The notes below the pieces were generated by a model. The model was not told the origin of the DNA, made no database searches, and saw nothing but the letters and a program-made list of their open reading frames with translations. DNA of 43,872 nucleotides, taken from Anderseniella sp. GTDB lineage: Bacteria > Pseudomonadota > Alphaproteobacteria > Rhizobiales > Aestuariivirgaceae. Of this stretch, positions 26,751-34,445 are shown in pieces. Where the stretch lies: positions 1-43,872 of the forward strand of contig DAOUPT010000028.1 of NCBI GenBank assembly GCA_030626025.1, in the 5' to 3' direction. Both the position numbers and the translations under genes were made by a program. Position 1 is the stretch's first letter; every line of letters begins with the position of its first letter.

Positions 26751-27155
26751 CTACAAAAACTTGTCCAGTCCGGGAATTGAGCTGGTAATCTGTCCGACCA
26801 GATCATCACCGCCCTGTTCCTTGGCATAACCGAGAACTTCGCTGCCAAGTTCCTTGATCTGGCCGGTTTCAAGTCCGTCTGATTTCAGTTGTGAAACTGC
26901 CGACATAATATCCCCAGCACCACCGCCAAGCATGCCGCCGACCATGCCCATCAGGCCGCCGCCACCGCCGCTCTTGAGAGCTGAAGCGCCAGCCGATGCC
27001 AAATCCCCGGCCCCCGGCATTTTGTCGAATAACTGACCGACCAGCCCGTCATCACCTTGTGACTGGACCAGTGACAATACGATCGAAATGCCTTTCTGGG
27101 CCAATGCTTCATCTATGCCCATTTTGCTGGCGATATTTGTAATAAGTTCTTCCAT
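26751..27155 (-). CDS. Gly-rich small protein, DUF2780/DUF2267-like
   Basis: A 134-residue protein with a helical N-terminus (MEELITNIASKMGIDEALAQKGISIVLSLV), a central glycine/methionine-rich stretch (about 60-82) and a second helical part. The order resembles small proteins annotated as DUF2780 or DUF2267, with no known enzymatic role. No signal peptide. It lies between mutA and a divergent HerA-like gene, 108 bp from the latter. The identification is tentative. Confidence 0.65.
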   Translation of the reverse strand: MEELITNIASKMGIDEALAQKGISIVLSLVQSQGDDGLVGQLFDKMPGAGDLASAGASALKSGGGGGLMGMVGGMLGGGAGDIMSAVSQLKSDGLETGQIKELGSEVLGYAKEQGGDDLVGQITSSIPGLDKFL

Positions 27156-27263
27156 AATAAATTCCCCGTTGAGTTTTGTGGTTCCACTAACCTAAAACGT
27201 GACCTATAACATGAGGTAATCAAGAGCGTAAGCGCCAGCTGGTATTTTAAGGGGTAAAAAAGC

Positions 27264-28736
27264 ATGTCAGAAGAAGCAATTTTCATAGGCGGTAGCGGCA
27301 AGGATGAAGAGCTGCTGCTCAAACTGGCAAACCGCCATGGTCTGGTAACCGGCGCAACCGGCACCGGTAAAACTGTAACTCTGCAAATTCTCGCCGAAGG
27401 GTTCTCGCAAGCCGGCGTACCGGTTTTTGCCGCCGATGTAAAAGGCGATCTGTCGGGCATGGCTCAGGCCGGTGAGATGAAAGACTTTTTGCTCAAACGG
27501 GCCAAGAAAATCAACTTTGATGATTACGGGCTGGATGATTTTCCTGTGGTCTTCTGGGATCTGTTCGGCAAGCAGGGCCACCCGATCAGAACAACGATTT
27601 CTGAAATGGGTCCATTACTGTTGTCGCGCCTGATGAATTTGACCGAAGCACAGGAAGGCGCGCTCAATATCGCCTTTCGGATTGCCGATGAAGAAGGCCT
27701 GCTGCTGCTCGACCTTAAAGACTTGCGCTCGCTGCTGTCTGATCTGGCTGATCGCGGCAAGGAAATTGCGTCTGATTACGGCAATGTCAACAAACGCACC
27801 ATTGGCGCCATTCAGCGCCGTTTGCTGGTGCTGGAAGAGCAGGGGGCCGAGGAGTTTTTTGGAGAACCAGCTCTCGATATCAGAGACCTGATGCGCACCA
27901 CCCGTAATGGTCATGGCTATATAAACATTCTGGCTGCCGACCAGCTGATGCAGTCACCTCAGCTATATGCCACTTTTCTGCTGTGGCTATTGTCAGAGCT
28001 GTTTGAAGAATTGCCCGAAGTGGGTGATCCTGAAAAACCAAAACTGGTTTTCTTTTTCGATGAAGCCCATCTGCTGTTTGATGATGCGCCCAAAGGTCTG
28101 GTCAACACCATTGAGCAGGTCGTGCGTCTCATCCGTTCGAAAGGTGTCGGGGTATATTTCGTTACCCAGAACCCGCTTGATGTGCCCGATGAAGTTCTCG
28201 GCCAGCTTGGTAACCGCATCCAGCATGCGCTGCGGGCCTTCACTCCACGCGATCAAAAGGCTGTCCGCGCCGCGGCCCAGACTTTCCGCCAGAATCCGGG
28301 TTTCGATACCGAAGAAGCCATCACCCAATTGGGTGTCGGTGAAGCACTGGTTTCAACCCTCGATAAAAAAGGCTCACCAACCATGGTGGAGCGTACCCTG
28401 ATTCGCCCGCCATCATCGCGCATGGGTCCGGCCGATGAGGATGTGCGCAAAAAAATGATCAAGAACAGTCCGGTGTATGGTCTCTATGATGAGGCTGTCG
28501 ATCGCGAGTCAGCTTTTGAAATTCTGCACAAACGCGCCGAACAACGGGCCAAATCTGAAGCTGCTGAAGCCAAAGCAAAAGAAGAAGCCAAAGCCGCCAA
28601 AAAAGCATCATCAGGCCGCTCAGGTTACAAACGCCAAACCGCCACAGAACGATTTGTCAAAAGCATGGCATCCAGCATCGGTCGACAATTGGGAACCAGA
28701 CTCATTCGCGGGATATTGGGATCGCTGTTGCGGTAA
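27264..28736 (+). CDS. HerA/YjgR-type P-loop ATPase (DUF853)
   Basis: A 490-residue ATPase with Walker A GATGTGKT (30-37), Walker B LVFFFDEAH (261-269) and the sensor-like YFVTQNPLDVPDEVLGQLGNRIQHALR segment. It belongs to the DUF853/YjgR branch of HerA-FtsK ATPases: it covers the whole E. coli YjgR length and ends in a charged Ala/Lys-rich linker plus a short basic tail. The biological role of YjgR proteins is not established; no NurA-like nuclease is next to it. Convergent with ribBX, 3 bp between stops. Confidence 0.9.
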   Translation: MSEEAIFIGGSGKDEELLLKLANRHGLVTGATGTGKTVTLQILAEGFSQAGVPVFAADVKGDLSGMAQAGEMKDFLLKRAKKINFDDYGLDDFPVVFWDLFGKQGHPIRTTISEMGPLLLSRLMNLTEAQEGALNIAFRIADEEGLLLLDLKDLRSLLSDLADRGKEIASDYGNVNKRTIGAIQRRLLVLEEQGAEEFFGEPALDIRDLMRTTRNGHGYINILAADQLMQSPQLYATFLLWLLSELFEELPEVGDPEKPKLVFFFDEAHLLFDDAPKGLVNTIEQVVRLIRSKGVGVYFVTQNPLDVPDEVLGQLGNRIQHALRAFTPRDQKAVRAAAQTFRQNPGFDTEEAITQLGVGEALVSTLDKKGSPTMVERTLIRPPSSRMGPADEDVRKKMIKNSPVYGLYDEAVDRESAFEILHKRAEQRAKSEAAEAKAKEEAKAAKKASSGRSGYKRQTATERFVKSMASSIGRQLGTRLIRGILGSLLR

Positions 28737-28739
28737 CCT

Positions 28740-30026
28740 TTAGGTCGAAATCGTTTCACTGATCTCAATTCCAAAGCCTGACAGGCCGACATAATGGCGG
28801 CTGCTGGAGGACAAAAGGCGGATTGAGGTTACGCCGAGGTCGCGCAGGATTTGTGCGCCCAAACCAATCTCGCGCCATTCTTCTTCACGGTCGCTGGCCG
28901 ATTGAGTATCCTCACCAGATGGCATTTCACCCAGTTTGGCGGCGGGAACGCCAGCGGTGCCTTCGCGCAGATAAACCAGAATTCCACGGCCTTCGTTCTT
29001 GAAGGTTTCATAAGCATCGCTGAGAACATCGCGATTGCCAAAGACATCTTCGACCAGATTTTCACGGTGCAACCGTACAGGTATATTTTTACCATCACCG
29101 ATTTCTCCGAAAACCAGCGCCATATGCTGGACCGGATCAAAGGGTGTTGTGTAGGTATGGCTTGCGGCCGGACCTGCTGGTGTCGGCACTTCAAAAGTGT
29201 TCTGGCGCTCAACCAGCCGTTCGCGTTGTTGGCGATAGGAGATAATATCAGCCACTGAAATGATGACCAGCTTGTGCTCACGGGCAAAGTCCAGCACCTG
29301 CTGGCCGCGCTTGACGGTGCCATCATCATTAACCAGTTCTGAAATAACCCCGACCGGTGGCTCACCGGCAAGGCGAGTGATGTCAACGGCAGCTTCTGTA
29401 TGACCAGAGCGGATTAAAACCCCGCCCTCCTTGGCGACCAGCGGAAACACATGGCCGGGACGGACAAAATCGCCAGCCTGCACATTGCCATTGGCCAGCG
29501 CATGCACGGTGTTGCAGCGTTGTGCTGCTGAAATGCCGGTCGTCAGGCCCACTTTGTAATCAACCGACACTGTAAAGGCCGTGCCATGGGGGCAGTCGTT
29601 GGCCGAAACCATCGGATCGAGCTTTAAGCGTGTCGCATCTTCCTGGGTCATCGGTGCGCAAACAATGCCTGATGTATGGCGGATAATAAAGCCCATTTGC
29701 TCTGGCGTAACCTTGGAAGCCGCACCGATTAAATCGCCTTCATTTTCGCGGTCATCATCATCGACAACAACAATCAGTTCGCCGTTTTTAATCGCAGCAA
29801 TTGCCGCCTCTACCGTATCAAGTTCATTTGTGTCTGTCATTTTGTCCTCGAAGAATTCCGTGGCTCGCACCTTGTTTTTTGTCACCTGACTGATTTTTAC
29901 AGCCAGATCAAAAGACGGTGGCGCCCCTTTAATAAGTTGCGATACGCGTCCCTGTGTGATGCCAAGAGCACCGGCCAGTTCCATTTGTGTTGTGCCGGTC
30001 TCGGCCAGCCATTGAGAGAGTGTCAT
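28740..30026 (-). CDS. ribB: XRE-type HTH fused to RibBX (3,4-dihydroxy-2-butanone 4-phosphate synthase with degenerate GTP cyclohydrolase II domain)
   Basis: A 428-codon frame with three parts. Residues 1-62 form a Cro/XRE-like helix-turn-helix (TTQMELAGALGITQGRVSQLI at 12-32, no longer run intended). Residues 63-270 are DHBP synthase with DDDDRENEGDL (89-99) and SGHTEAAVD (207-215), making the four-carbon riboflavin precursor. Residues 275-428 resemble GTP cyclohydrolase II but lack its three zinc cysteines, as in known RibBX proteins. An internal ATG at 29840 (residue 63) has GAGGA four bases upstream and is the start of ordinary RibB. Start 30026 has no Shine-Dalgarno, but a promoter predicts a leaderless transcript from it. 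Either or both starts may be used. No FMN riboswitch is seen upstream. Confidence 0.88.
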   Translation of the reverse strand: MTLSQWLAETGTTQMELAGALGITQGRVSQLIKGAPPSFDLAVKISQVTKNKVRATEFFEDKMTDTNELDTVEAAIAAIKNGELIVVVDDDDRENEGDLIGAASKVTPEQMGFIIRHTSGIVCAPMTQEDATRLKLDPMVSANDCPHGTAFTVSVDYKVGLTTGISAAQRCNTVHALANGNVQAGDFVRPGHVFPLVAKEGGVLIRSGHTEAAVDITRLAGEPPVGVISELVNDDGTVKRGQQVLDFAREHKLVIISVADIISYRQQRERLVERQNTFEVPTPAGPAASHTYTTPFDPVQHMALVFGEIGDGKNIPVRLHRENLVEDVFGNRDVLSDAYETFKNEGRGILVYLREGTAGVPAAKLGEMPSGEDTQSASDREEEWREIGLGAQILRDLGVTSIRLLSSSSRHYVGLSGFGIEISETIST

Positions 30027-30031
30027 GCGGA

Positions 30032-30061
30032 ATATTAGTCACAACGGAGCATGATGGTCAA
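30032..30061 (-). promoter_or_regulatory. Promoter of HTH-RibBX, predicted leaderless
   Basis: Reading leftward: -35 TTGACC (30056-30061), an 18-bp spacer, -10 TAATAT (30032-30037). Only 5 bases separate the -10 box from the ATG at 30026, so transcription should begin at or within one base of the start codon, giving a leaderless mRNA for the fused form. Confidence 0.55.
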
Positions 30062-30067
30062 ATAAAT

Positions 30068-30084
30068 ATTAATATGATTAATAA
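30068..30084. promoter_or_regulatory. Palindrome upstream of HTH-RibBX promoter
   Basis: TATTAATATGATTAATA is a perfect 7-3-7 inverted repeat six bases upstream of the -35 box. It is a candidate site for the XRE-type domain of the encoded fusion (autoregulation). The sequence is wholly A/T apart from one G, so a chance occurrence is not excluded. Confidence 0.4.
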
Positions 30085-30164
30085 TCGATAGGAAGTTTAA
30101 GCTATATTTCTTCTTGAATCGGGGCTGAAAAGGTGGGAACAATTAAAAATATCAACAATCTCCA

Positions 30165-30560
30165 ATGAAAGTAAGCACCATGCGTTTCGCACCGTTTTTT
30201 ATATGTTTTTCACTGATTTTCGCTGCCAGCGGCACTGTCAGCCCGGTCAAGGCCGACGAGTTGCTGGAGATTTATCACGCCCGCCTTGGCACTGATGATC
30301 ATTTCAATTCCCGCGGCCAGCGTTTGACCAATGCGGCGGCTATTATCCGTCAGGACCGGGCCAACTTTCACAAGTTTGGCGTTCGCGACCGCGGCGATAC
30401 CAGCGATGAATTCTTTTCGTCAAAAAGCAACCGCGCTATTCTTGAACGGATGTTGAGAAATGGCAGTGCCAGCCGCTCCACCCTGCGTCGCATCGTCAAC
30501 GGCACCCCAAGGATTACCGTAAAAATCTATCGCCACTATATTAACGTGTTTGTCCGCTAG
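30165..30560 (+). CDS. Secreted hypothetical protein
   Basis: A 131-residue protein with a Sec signal (about 1-30, ending near SPVKADELL) and a basic mature part containing YHARLGTDDHFNSRGQRLTNAAAIIRQDRANFHKFG. I recognise no family. The signal peptide and its position 37 bp before a periplasmic L,D-transpeptidase suggest an envelope role and possible co-transcription. An alternative ATG lies at 30180. Confidence 0.65.
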   Translation: MKVSTMRFAPFFICFSLIFAASGTVSPVKADELLEIYHARLGTDDHFNSRGQRLTNAAAIIRQDRANFHKFGVRDRGDTSDEFFSSKSNRAILERMLRNGSASRSTLRRIVNGTPRITVKIYRHYINVFVR

Positions 30561-30597
30561 GTCTGCTCCAACTCATCAGTGACTTGTGACGGACATC

Positions 30598-31350
30598 ATG
30601 GCTCGACGAAAAAATCACTTTTTGAAAGTTGCTCTAACCGCGGCCGTGCTGGCAACCAGCGTGAGCCTCGGTCTTGCGTGGTCTGGCATTGTAAAGCTCA
30701 GCCCATATGACAAAGTTGCAGTCCAGCGCCAGCTTGCTCCCAAACTGGCAGAGCAGCAATTTGCCGACGGCGCACCACTGTTCATTCGCATATTCAAGCA
30801 ATCTGCCGAACTTGAACTGTGGCTGAAAGACAAGCACGGACAATGGAAGCTCTACCAGAACTATCCGATCTGCTATTTTTCTGGCCAATTGGGCCCCAAG
30901 ATCAAAGAGGGCGACCGGCAGTCACCAGAAGGGTTTTACACAGTTTCGAAATCTCAAATGAACCCCAACAGCACCTATCACCTGTCTTTTAATCTCGGTT
31001 TCCCCAATAAGTTTGACCGTGCCAATGGCCGGGCCGGCAGCTATTTGATGGTGCATGGAAATTGTGTTTCCATTGGTTGCTATGCAATGACCGATGAAAA
31101 GATTGAGGAGATTTATACGCTAGCCAGTGCCGCGTTCAAAAACGGTCAAAAAGCCTTTCAGGTCCATGTTTTTCCTTTCCGGATGAACAGTGAGAACATG
31201 CTGGCCCACGCGGAGTCTGAATGGCTTGGTTTCTGGCAAAACCTCAAACAGGGCTATGACCATTTTGAATTGCATAAATCGCCACCCGCCGTCACCGTGC
31301 AGGCCAAAAAATACGTCATCGGGCAAAAAACTATATCGACAAATGAATAA
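30598..31350 (+). CDS. YafK-family L,D-transpeptidase (periplasmic)
   Basis: About 250 residues with an N-terminal membrane/signal segment (KVALTAAVLATSVSLGLAW). The YkuD-type catalytic motif is MVHGNCVSIGCYAMTD, where the histidine and the second cysteine match the active pair of the YafK/DpaA branch. E. coli YafK (DpaA) removes lipoproteins from peptidoglycan rather than making 3-3 crosslinks, so either function is possible. The core GDRQSPEGFYTVSKSQMNPNS is also typical. A GTG at 30586 is in frame; ATG 30598 is preferred because the signal sequence follows it directly. Confidence 0.88.
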   Translation: MARRKNHFLKVALTAAVLATSVSLGLAWSGIVKLSPYDKVAVQRQLAPKLAEQQFADGAPLFIRIFKQSAELELWLKDKHGQWKLYQNYPICYFSGQLGPKIKEGDRQSPEGFYTVSKSQMNPNSTYHLSFNLGFPNKFDRANGRAGSYLMVHGNCVSIGCYAMTDEKIEEIYTLASAAFKNGQKAFQVHVFPFRMNSENMLAHAESEWLGFWQNLKQGYDHFELHKSPPAVTVQAKKYVIGQKTISTNE

Positions 31351-31432
31351 ACGCCGGTTTGGCGTGTTTATATCCTGAACGCTCATTTTGAGCCTCTCAA
31401 TTTGTATAATCATTTATTGGAGTCGTTAAAAC

Positions 31433-32089
31433 ATGAAAACCATCTACGGATTGACCCTTGGCCTTGTTATCTCAGCTGCTGTAGTTTCAGCATCCACCAC
31501 CGCCGCATTTGCCGCAAACAAAGCCCATGCGCACATGGGGCATGTGTCAAAAAGCTGGAATGATACACCATCAAAAAAAGGCCTGTTGCCAACCGCAATT
31601 GTTGAGGCAAAAATTGCTGCGTTCCATGCAGCGGCTGCGGCCAAAAAACTTAAAGACCTAAAATGGATGCAACTGCACACCCATCATGTTTTGCATGCGG
31701 TTGATGCGTCTCTTGAGAAAAAGGGACCCGGTAAAGGCTATGGCGTTCTCAAAGCCGCCGCTGGCACGGCCTTTCACATAAAAGTTGCCGCCAAACAAGC
31801 AGATGCCTCTGAGGATGTTAAAACTCATGCCGTTCATGTGGCAACTTCAGCCCAGAATACTGTTGATCGCGTCAAACAGATTGTCAGCGTTGCCAAACAA
31901 ATTCTGGCAGCAACGTCAGCCAAAACAGCAGCTCCGCTGGTTGAAAAAATGGCTACCCTTACCGGTCAACTTGAAAAGGGCCATGACGCTAATGGTGATG
32001 GCGAAATCTCCTGGACCAAAGGCGAAGGCGGTCTTGATGTAGCGACGGTACACATGGGCGTTATGTATAAACTTGAAGGCTTGAAATAA
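31433..32089 (+). CDS. Secreted histidine/alanine-rich protein with EF-hand-like loop
   Basis: A 218-residue protein with a Sec signal ending near AAFAANKAHA. The mature part is helical, Ala/Lys-rich, with histidine clusters (HAHMGH, LHTHHVLHAVD) and a C-terminal DANGDGEISWTK loop. This loop has the D-x-N-x-D-G-x-I start of an EF-hand but Lys at position 12 where Glu is usual. Metal binding in the periplasm is plausible. I do not recognise the family. The gene is followed by a strong terminator shared with the convergent PuuD-like gene. Confidence 0.6.
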   Translation: MKTIYGLTLGLVISAAVVSASTTAAFAANKAHAHMGHVSKSWNDTPSKKGLLPTAIVEAKIAAFHAAAAAKKLKDLKWMQLHTHHVLHAVDASLEKKGPGKGYGVLKAAAGTAFHIKVAAKQADASEDVKTHAVHVATSAQNTVDRVKQIVSVAKQILAATSAKTAAPLVEKMATLTGQLEKGHDANGDGEISWTKGEGGLDVATVHMGVMYKLEGLK

Positions 32090-32113
32090 GCCGCTTCAAT
32101 AACAGCAACAAAA

Positions 32114-32143
32114 AAAGCCAGGATGTTCAAACATCCTGGCTTT
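32114..32143. terminator. Bidirectional rho-independent terminator
   Basis: GCCAGGATGT-TCAA-ACATCCTGGC (32117-32140) is a perfect 10-bp stem, extended by AAA/TTT, with a run of A on the left and T on the right. It lies between the stop at 32089 and the convergent stop at 32168 and should serve both genes, more strongly leftward. Confidence 0.85.
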
Positions 32144-32167
32144 CTCATTTAATGCTATTGACTGGCT

Positions 32168-32776
32168 TTATGAAAAGCCGCCGTTTTGTGCCGCTACCAT
32201 GCAGAACAGCATGGGGAATGACAGCAAAGTATTGGTTCGTGAGAACAACATGGCGGTACGAGCAGCAGCAGCTTTTTCATCAGCACCCACTTCAACCATA
32301 CCAAGAGCTTTCTTTTGGTTTGGCCAGATAACAAACCAGACGTTGAACCACATGATGATACCCATCCACATGCCAAGGCCTATAGGTGTTGAATTGCCAC
32401 CATCAGTCAGACCAATCAGCAGTGCTTCAATCAGATAGCCGTTTTGAGCGGCAAGCAGCAGACCAAAAACGATCGTACCCATGGCACCCCAGCGGAACCA
32501 CCACAAGGCAGCTGGCGCAATGACCTTGCCGATAGCCGGTTTTTGGTCATCTGGAATATTTGGCATATTGGGGATTTGTACAAAGTTGAAATACCACAAC
32601 AAACCAATCCACATAACACCGCAGACCACATGTAGCCAGCGCACAAAAAATGCACCCCACTCGTGATCAATACCAAAACCTGCACCTGTAACCAGCCGTA
32701 CACCAACGAAAACGACTACAGTCAGGATCAGCCCTGCGATAACCGTCGATTTTAAATTGCTAAGAATGGAACCCAT
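32168..32776 (-). CDS. PuuD-like integral membrane protein (membrane domain only)
   Basis: A 202-residue protein with about 5-6 hydrophobic segments matching the N-terminal membrane domain of PuuD (PF06181): FFVRWLHVVCGVMWIGLLWYFNFVQIPNMP and GMWMGIIMWFNVWFVIWPNQKKALG. PuuD urate oxidases carry a C-terminal cytochrome c domain; this protein stops before it, as do many short homologues. Automatic labels of 'urate hydroxylase' would be overstatement: no purine genes are adjacent. The start at 32776 has AGGTAATT immediately upstream; the frame extends to 32833 but without a ribosome site. Confidence 0.75.
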   Translation of the reverse strand: MGSILSNLKSTVIAGLILTVVVFVGVRLVTGAGFGIDHEWGAFFVRWLHVVCGVMWIGLLWYFNFVQIPNMPNIPDDQKPAIGKVIAPAALWWFRWGAMGTIVFGLLLAAQNGYLIEALLIGLTDGGNSTPIGLGMWMGIIMWFNVWFVIWPNQKKALGMVEVGADEKAAAARTAMLFSRTNTLLSFPMLFCMVAAQNGGFS

Positions 32777-32900
32777 AATTACCTCCGCTCCATAGATTAA
32801 CGGACAACCCGTAAGAACTATTGCGATTGACACGTATTCTCACCTGAGTCCAGCAATAGAACGTACACAGTGCATAAAACCGGTCCAAATGGCGAAATAA

Positions 32901-33581
32901 TCAGGCAGTGGCTGAATAAAGCCGTTCCTCAATCAGCGCCGAACCATTAAGGCCATCCAGCCATTTAGCTCCGGCTAGCACCGCAAGGTCGACCAAAGGC
33001 TCAACAATGATTACGGTCATATAGGCAGCACCAAATGTGGCAACACTGGCAAGTGTTTCCGCCCCAAAACCCTGACCATAAAAGGCCCAGAAAGCCACCC
33101 ATGCAACGATGCCGCCCTGATAGGCAGTTGAAAGTTTCAGGGTCTGCAAATATTCAAGGTCTTTATAAGCGGTGTTTTGCGGGATAATCCGCTTGGCCAA
33201 TGCGCCCATGGCAAACAAAGGCACCAGCAGAGTGGTAATATTGATACCGTATTGCGGCAGATCCAGTGGCGCGAACAAAACGCCTTGCAGCAACAAACCG
33301 GTTGCCAACCCGATAGCTGCCGGAGCCAGTCCGAACAACAGGAACAAGGTTGATCCCATAATCAGGTGAACTTCAGATACCCCGACCGGATGGTGCGGTA
33401 AAACCTGAAAATAGAAAAGTACCGCAGCAATTGCCAGTACGCTGCGAACAGCCAAAGACGTCAGGCCGTCTTTGTTGATTGTGTCGAGTGCCTTTTTAGC
33501 CGTAAAGCCAAGCACAGCAGCAGCGGTGGCAAATCCAAGGACCATTTTTGCGCCATCTACGACGCCCGGTTCAATATGCAT
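32901..33581 (-). CDS. CbiM-like cobalt/ECF transport membrane protein
   Basis: A 226-residue membrane protein beginning MHIEPGVVDGAKMVLG, which resembles the stand-alone CbiM-related permease family (PF01891) of alphaproteobacteria. The conserved histidines are in MHIEPG and in FYFQVLPHHPVGVSEVHLIMG. CbiM binds Co2+ in ECF uptake systems; here no CbiQ/CbiO genes are next to it. AAGGAG lies just before the start. A cobalamin riboswitch in the leader means expression should fall when adenosylcobalamin is plentiful, which supports a cobalt or corrinoid supply role. The gene serves a genome with B12-dependent methylmalonyl-CoA mutase nearby. Confidence 0.8.
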   Translation of the reverse strand: MHIEPGVVDGAKMVLGFATAAAVLGFTAKKALDTINKDGLTSLAVRSVLAIAAVLFYFQVLPHHPVGVSEVHLIMGSTLFLLFGLAPAAIGLATGLLLQGVLFAPLDLPQYGINITTLLVPLFAMGALAKRIIPQNTAYKDLEYLQTLKLSTAYQGGIVAWVAFWAFYGQGFGAETLASVATFGAAYMTVIIVEPLVDLAVLAGAKWLDGLNGSALIEERLYSATA

Positions 33582-33708
33582 TGTTAGTCTCCTTTATCGC
33601 GTAATATTGTAGCGAGAAGGATAGGGAGGGAAAATTTTTGCACCTGCAAAGCTGAGACGGCGCATCAATCATCCGGAACACCCCGTTCCAGCTCATGTTT
33701 CAGTGTTG

Positions 33709-33905
33709 ATGGCAGGTCTCCTGGCTTGTGCATCAACATCATTCACCCAAACCTTCCCGGCCCCGAATTGGGTCGCCAGTGGCTAAAAGCAGGTGATGAC
33801 TCCACACTTACAGTTGCGGGGGCAGCCACGGTTTTGACTTTCAAAAAGTCGCACCACGTTCCCTATTATCCCTCACCGGATAACCGGCAAGAGAACCATC
33901 AAGTA
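33709..33905 (-). ncRNA. Cobalamin riboswitch
   Basis: Read on the minus strand: a GGTTCTCTTGCCGGTT 5' stem, GGGAACGTGGTG, the core GCTGCCCCCGCAACTGTAA, GCCACTGG, and the B12 box AAGCCAGGAGACCTGCC (33711-33727). The order and spacing are those of the adenosylcobalamin aptamer. It ends 127 nt before the CbiM-like start; between them is a short GGAAC-ACCCC-GTTCC hairpin (33675-33689), but the expression platform was not resolved. Confidence 0.95.
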
Positions 33906-33962
33906 CAATCGTTAGTTAAAGCAGTTTAGCGTGTCAATGACATATCGCAAACTTGGGGTAGA

Positions 33963-34154
33963 TCAGGCCGAACAACTCATATCCTGACCACAACACATCG
34001 GCGATTTGATTTTGCCATGACCATTGGGGCATGAAGAAATCTGCACAGAGTTACCGTCACCCAGATCAAGACTGCCATTCTCCAGCGGCGCATCACACTT
34101 CCCGCAAGTCGCATTAACACTCATCCCGCATTTAGCACATTCATAAGTCGCCAT
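33963..34154 (-). CDS. Small zinc-ribbon protein
   Basis: A 63-residue protein with CAKCG and CGKCD knuckles near the N-terminus, SCPNGHG in the middle and a CCGQDMSC end, in all eight cysteines. Two pairs give a zinc ribbon; the other four could bind a second metal. GGAAG precedes the ATG. It has no enzymatic domain. It lies upstream of the riboswitch region, on the same strand. Function unknown. Confidence 0.7.
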   Translation of the reverse strand: MATYECAKCGMSVNATCGKCDAPLENGSLDLGDGNSVQISSCPNGHGKIKSPMCCGQDMSCSA

Positions 34155-34445
34155 AGTTTTTCTTCCCGTTATTTTGTTGATCGATTCGAGGAATGTAGCA
34201 GCGGGGCAGGGCAGTTATCAAGTCCGGATTACAATGCTCAGGTTCATCCTACATCCTCACATGTTCCTCGGGCGAAGCGGACACATATAGACCGCACTGC
34301 CCTCCTCAATTCTGTTTTTAGTTTTGTAGGCGTGTAGGTGAGGGAAACTCTCCAAAGTCTGTCAAACTCTACTTGTCTTAATCGGGAAATTTTCGGCTAA
34401 CTTCCCTTTGCGGGGAGTGGTTCGTGCAAGCGAAATTATTTGCTT

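Noticed and set aside
28740-29201. Active GTP cyclohydrolase II domain in RibBX
   Set aside because: The three zinc-binding cysteines of RibA are absent.
30027-30164. FMN riboswitch upstream of ribBX
   Set aside because: None of the conserved RFN-element segments is present in this short region.
34155-34445. Possible RNA gene or promoter in the gap after the zinc ribbon
   Set aside because: No tRNA-like fold, terminator or conserved motif could be made out.
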